A DNA stretch of 12,557 nucleotides. Source: Hymenopellis radicata (Eukaryota > Basidiomycota > Agaricomycetes > Agaricales > Physalacriaceae). Where the stretch lies: assembly GCA_015501595.1 (NCBI GenBank), contig JADNRX010001214.1, positions 1 through 12,557 of the forward strand. The letters run 5' to 3'. Each line of letters starts with the position of its first letter. The first letter of the stretch is position 1. This document shows, one piece after another, positions 10,564-12,557 of this stretch. Under the pieces are notes generated by a model. That model saw only the letters and a list, made by a program, of their open reading frames with translations. It ran no database searches and was not told the origin of the DNA. The position numbers and the translations under genes were made by a program.

Positions 10564-11535
10564 TCCTCGACTAGCTCTTCCTTCGTGGCAAGCCTGTGGC
10601 ACGCGGCGCGTCATTTCGCAGGTGGAGGAGGGGAAGATGAGGAAATAGAAGACATTGAAGAGAGTCGTGTGGAGGATGAAAAAGAGAGTGGCTTCGGATC
10701 CTTCCTGCCACGCTACCTGAGGGGTTTCGGATGGAGGAACGCGGCCCCGCAAGGCAGTCGAACGGCGTGGTTCACGGAAGTAGACGAACCTCTTCTGCAC
10801 CCACCTGAAAAAGAGTACCATCATGTAGCTATGAAAACTATCCATGAAAATCCTCACCTTTTCCACGTTTCCACTCCGATCAATATAGATCGTTTCGCGA
10901 GCGCTCTAGCCATACATCCGAATCGAGCGTTCGTCGCCTCCGTCGTTCGAACATTGAAAATCGGGTTATGGCCATGGGCCGACACGAATCCATCGAGCGA
11001 TTTTCCAGAAACGTGGGACAACGCGTGGGCAAAGATCCCGTCAACTGAGGAGAGTCAGTTTATTGCGGCGCAATGCATAGAAGAAGTAGACAAGGGTCAA
11101 CACTCACCAGCGTTCGGCCCACACCTACTTCCAGGCATGTACAGCACGCCCAATATTGCTGTTCCCAAACCTCACTCAGACGATCTCCGCCTCGTCGCGA
11201 ATCAATCTGCGGGAGAATATTGTCAAAACAACATGGTGGACAAGTCTCAAACGAAGGGCGCACGTTTGGACTCTCTCCTCGTTTTCATCCCGTTACTTTT
11301 GATGTTCTCCAGCTTGCATCCTGGCAAGAGATTACTCCTCTGGAAGGCCGACGTGATGGGCGCGTTTCGAACGATACCCGTTCATCCGTTGTGGCAGTTG
11401 AAGCAGGTTGTAACGTCCATGGTGGGAGAAAGCAAGACAGACAAGACCGCATGGTTGCGTTACGTGGACTGGCGTGCCTGTTTCGGAAGTCGCGCTTCTC
11501 CGAGAGCATGGGCGTCGGTGATGGGTCTTGTCGTG
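10564..11535 (+). pseudogene. Reverse transcriptase (pol) of DIRS-like element, truncated before the YxDD box
   Basis: Would copy the element's RNA into DNA. The frame is +1 to gag and has no ATG until 10831, so it would have been made by frameshifting or re-initiation. Order: an acidic linker (EDEEIEDIEESRVEDEKE), the conserved start WFTEVDEPLLHPPEKEYHH, INIDRFASALAIHPNRAFV and LKIGLWPWADT, then palm/finger motifs GMYSTPNIAVPKPHSDDLRL (from about 11134), LLLWKADVMGAFRTIPVHP with the motif A aspartate at 11350-11352, and YVDWRACFGSRASPRAWASV near 11461-11520. After MGLVV (about 11535) the expected continuation is replaced by unrelated repeat sequence. The YxDD catalytic box, thumb and RNase H are therefore missing and the copy cannot be active as it stands. 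Confidence 0.82.
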
Positions 11536-11641
11536 TGTAGGGTTTACAAGTCCGGTTGGGTCCGGTTGCGGCACCCCAATTTGGAAAGACCGGCAACCGC
11601 AACCGGTTGCCCAACCCGACTTTTCTCGTCAACCGAGACCG

Positions 11642-11668
11642 CAACCGGTCCTTGTCAAGGACCGGTTG
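11642..11668. repeat. 27-bp palindrome with 13-bp perfect arms
   Basis: CAACCGGTCCTTG (11642-11654), a single T, then CAAGGACCGGTTG (11656-11668). The arms are exact reverse complements and each contains ACCGGT. Confidence 0.95.
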
Positions 11669-11976
11669 AAACCGCGGTCTTTCACCGGTCCTCAACCGGT
11701 TGGGACCACTCACGGTCGCAACCAGTCGCGACCGGTTCGAACCGACCCTCTTCCGCATCCACACCCGCACTCGCTATCACTTCATGCCCAGTCCGCATCC
11801 CCCAGCAATTGCGAGGGGAGCAGAGGCGGTGCATGATGGGATGATGCAAGGGGTTGTAGGAGGAGGAAGGGGGTGAGGAAGGTGGGGGGATTGAGTGTAT
11901 GGTGCCTCATTCGAGGGCTTACCCGTTAAGAAGGAAATAAAGGTAATCTAGAATAGATCTTCAATAACAAGACTTG

Positions 11977-12316
11977 ACGGCGCCTGAAAACGCCGCCGAA
12001 ACGAAAAGAAATAAGTGTCACTTACAAAATCTGCCACGTCGCCTGCAGACGACGTGGCAGCCCGCACTATCCACTGCCCCCGCTCTTCAAGCGCGCTGTT
12101 GAGCGCGGCGGTAGGCGTCACGACGTGTGGCTCCCATAATTATCGTTTGCTGCCCATATCCGGGGGGCTTACGCGTGCTGTGGTCATTTCTGTGCAGACG
12201 ACGCAAAGTCGTCTCACAGTCCATCGACGCCGACCCAGAGTCGAGCGTCGGGGCGAAAATCACCGACTTGAAGTCGGGTGACGCTGCCATCGTCGCCGAC
12301 TTGAAGTCGAGCGACG
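11977..12316. repeat. Series of consecutive hairpins (inverted repeats)
   Basis: Successive inverted repeats: CGGCG/CGCCG at about 11979-11996; CTGCCACGTCG (12031-12041) with CGACGTGGCAG (12050-12060), perfect 11-bp arms; CGCGCT/AGCGCG at 12092-12107; TGTGCAGACGAC (12191-12202) with GTCGTCTCACA (12208-12218), one bulge; TCACCGACTT (12260-12269) with AAGTCGGGTGA (12271-12281), one bulge, itself enclosed by AGCGTC/GACGCT; CGTCGCCGACTT (12291-12302) with AAGTCGAGCGACG (12304-12316), one bulge. Most stems share the word CGAC/GTCG. Confidence 0.8.
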
Positions 12317-12557
12317 AGTGGTAGTAGGTGGTGGTGGTCAGAGGTGAGAAGAGACGACCTGATCACACGCTTACGCGTACGATCGGATCTCGGCCCGAGT
12401 CGCCGGATCTGCGGAAATAGTTGCGGATGGCTCGTTTAGGCCACGCCAGGGCCCGTTTGAGTCCAAAAAAATTTGACAATTCATCTTAAATATATATGTA
12501 TATTATCCGGTTGAAACCGGTCTCAACCGGTTGGGTGGCGGTCCTTAAGAAAAATAG

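Larger units (their letters stand above)
9506..11535 (+). mobile_element. DIRS-like retroelement, interrupted at its 3' side
   Basis: Contains a gag-like ORF with a CCCH zinc finger followed, one frame over, by a reverse transcriptase of the type that fungal DIRS-like elements carry (STPNIAVPKP, KADVMGAFRTIPVHP, FGSRASPRAW). The tyrosine recombinase and RNase H expected downstream are not in the window, because the RT stops at about 11535 where a different, palindrome-rich repeat begins. No long terminal repeats were found. The left limit is my choice: a basic frame with KRKRAETPNSNSSLSE (9506-9712) looks like gag N-terminal sequence with a nuclear-localisation-like cluster. DIRS assignment rests on RT flavour and gag style; a recombinase was not seen. 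Confidence 0.65.
11536..12557. repeat. Non-coding structured repeat block interrupting the RT, right end outside window
   Basis: About 1 kb with no supportable gene. It opens with TCCGGTTGGG/TCCGGTTG at 11551-11566. ACCGGT then occurs six times between 11602 and 11736 and twice more at 12516-12531. Between these lie a G-rich purine tract (about 11848-11893), a series of hairpins (about 11977-12316) and an A/T-rich stretch (12465-12506). The same words at both ends suggest one element of at least 1 kb inserted into the RT gene; no target-site duplication can be checked because the right junction is missing. Open frames here (11285-11770 minus, 11528-11836 plus) are low-complexity readings of the repeat. 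Confidence 0.6.

Noticed and set aside
11285..11836. Open frames within the ACCGGT repeat as low-complexity proteins
   Set aside because: The residues simply translate the repeat word in different frames; no start context or domain.
12031..12316. CRISPR-like array
   Set aside because: The repeated elements are different inverted repeats, not identical direct repeats with regular spacers, and the genome is eukaryotic.

Overview
The window looks like nuclear DNA of a filamentous basidiomycete, probably an agaricomycete. The signs are very dense, short GT-AG introns (about 44-61 nt) with CTRAY-like branch sites, closely packed genes on both strands, a class II tRNA-Ser gene, and protein families typical of these fungi. 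No gene here is a single open frame of bacterial type. The long genes only appear when exons are joined by hand, which is what I did.

Layout: (1) 1-719, plus strand: the 3' part of a BRCT-domain protein gene. (2) 720-1474: convergent intergenic stretch with a small minisatellite. (3) 1475-3673, minus strand: an 11-exon flavin-dependent halogenase gene with every diagnostic motif and one frame problem near its C-terminus. (4) 3674-4478: divergent intergenic region. (5) 4479-5457, plus strand: a four-exon gene of unknown function. (6) 5528-8428, minus strand: a 19-exon phospholipid:diacylglycerol acyltransferase (PDAT, yeast Lro1 type). It contains three tiny exons (5, 6 and 11 nt) and eight places where the frame breaks but the protein motif resumes at once. 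(7) 8542-8623, plus strand: tRNA-Ser(GCT), 113 bp from the PDAT start codon and divergent from it. (8) about 9506-11535, plus strand: a DIRS-like retroelement with a gag-like ORF carrying a CCCH zinc finger and a reverse transcriptase cut off before its catalytic YxDD box. (9) about 11536-12557: a non-coding, structured repeat block rich in ACCGGT palindromes and then in successive hairpins. It appears to interrupt the reverse transcriptase and runs off the window.

How the parts relate: the host genes do not form an obvious pathway. The halogenase would be a specialised-metabolism tailoring enzyme sitting among housekeeping genes, with no synthase gene in view. PDAT makes storage lipid in the ER. 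The right third is a transposon nest beside a tRNA gene. The strongest point for follow-up is the pattern of frame breaks. Most are best read as a single lost base, often in a short homopolymer. They cluster in PDAT and also touch the BRCT and halogenase genes, while the gag core and reverse transcriptase stay open for about 1.7 kb. Either the host loci are very young pseudogenes or the assembly carries uncorrected deletions; both readings are set out below.
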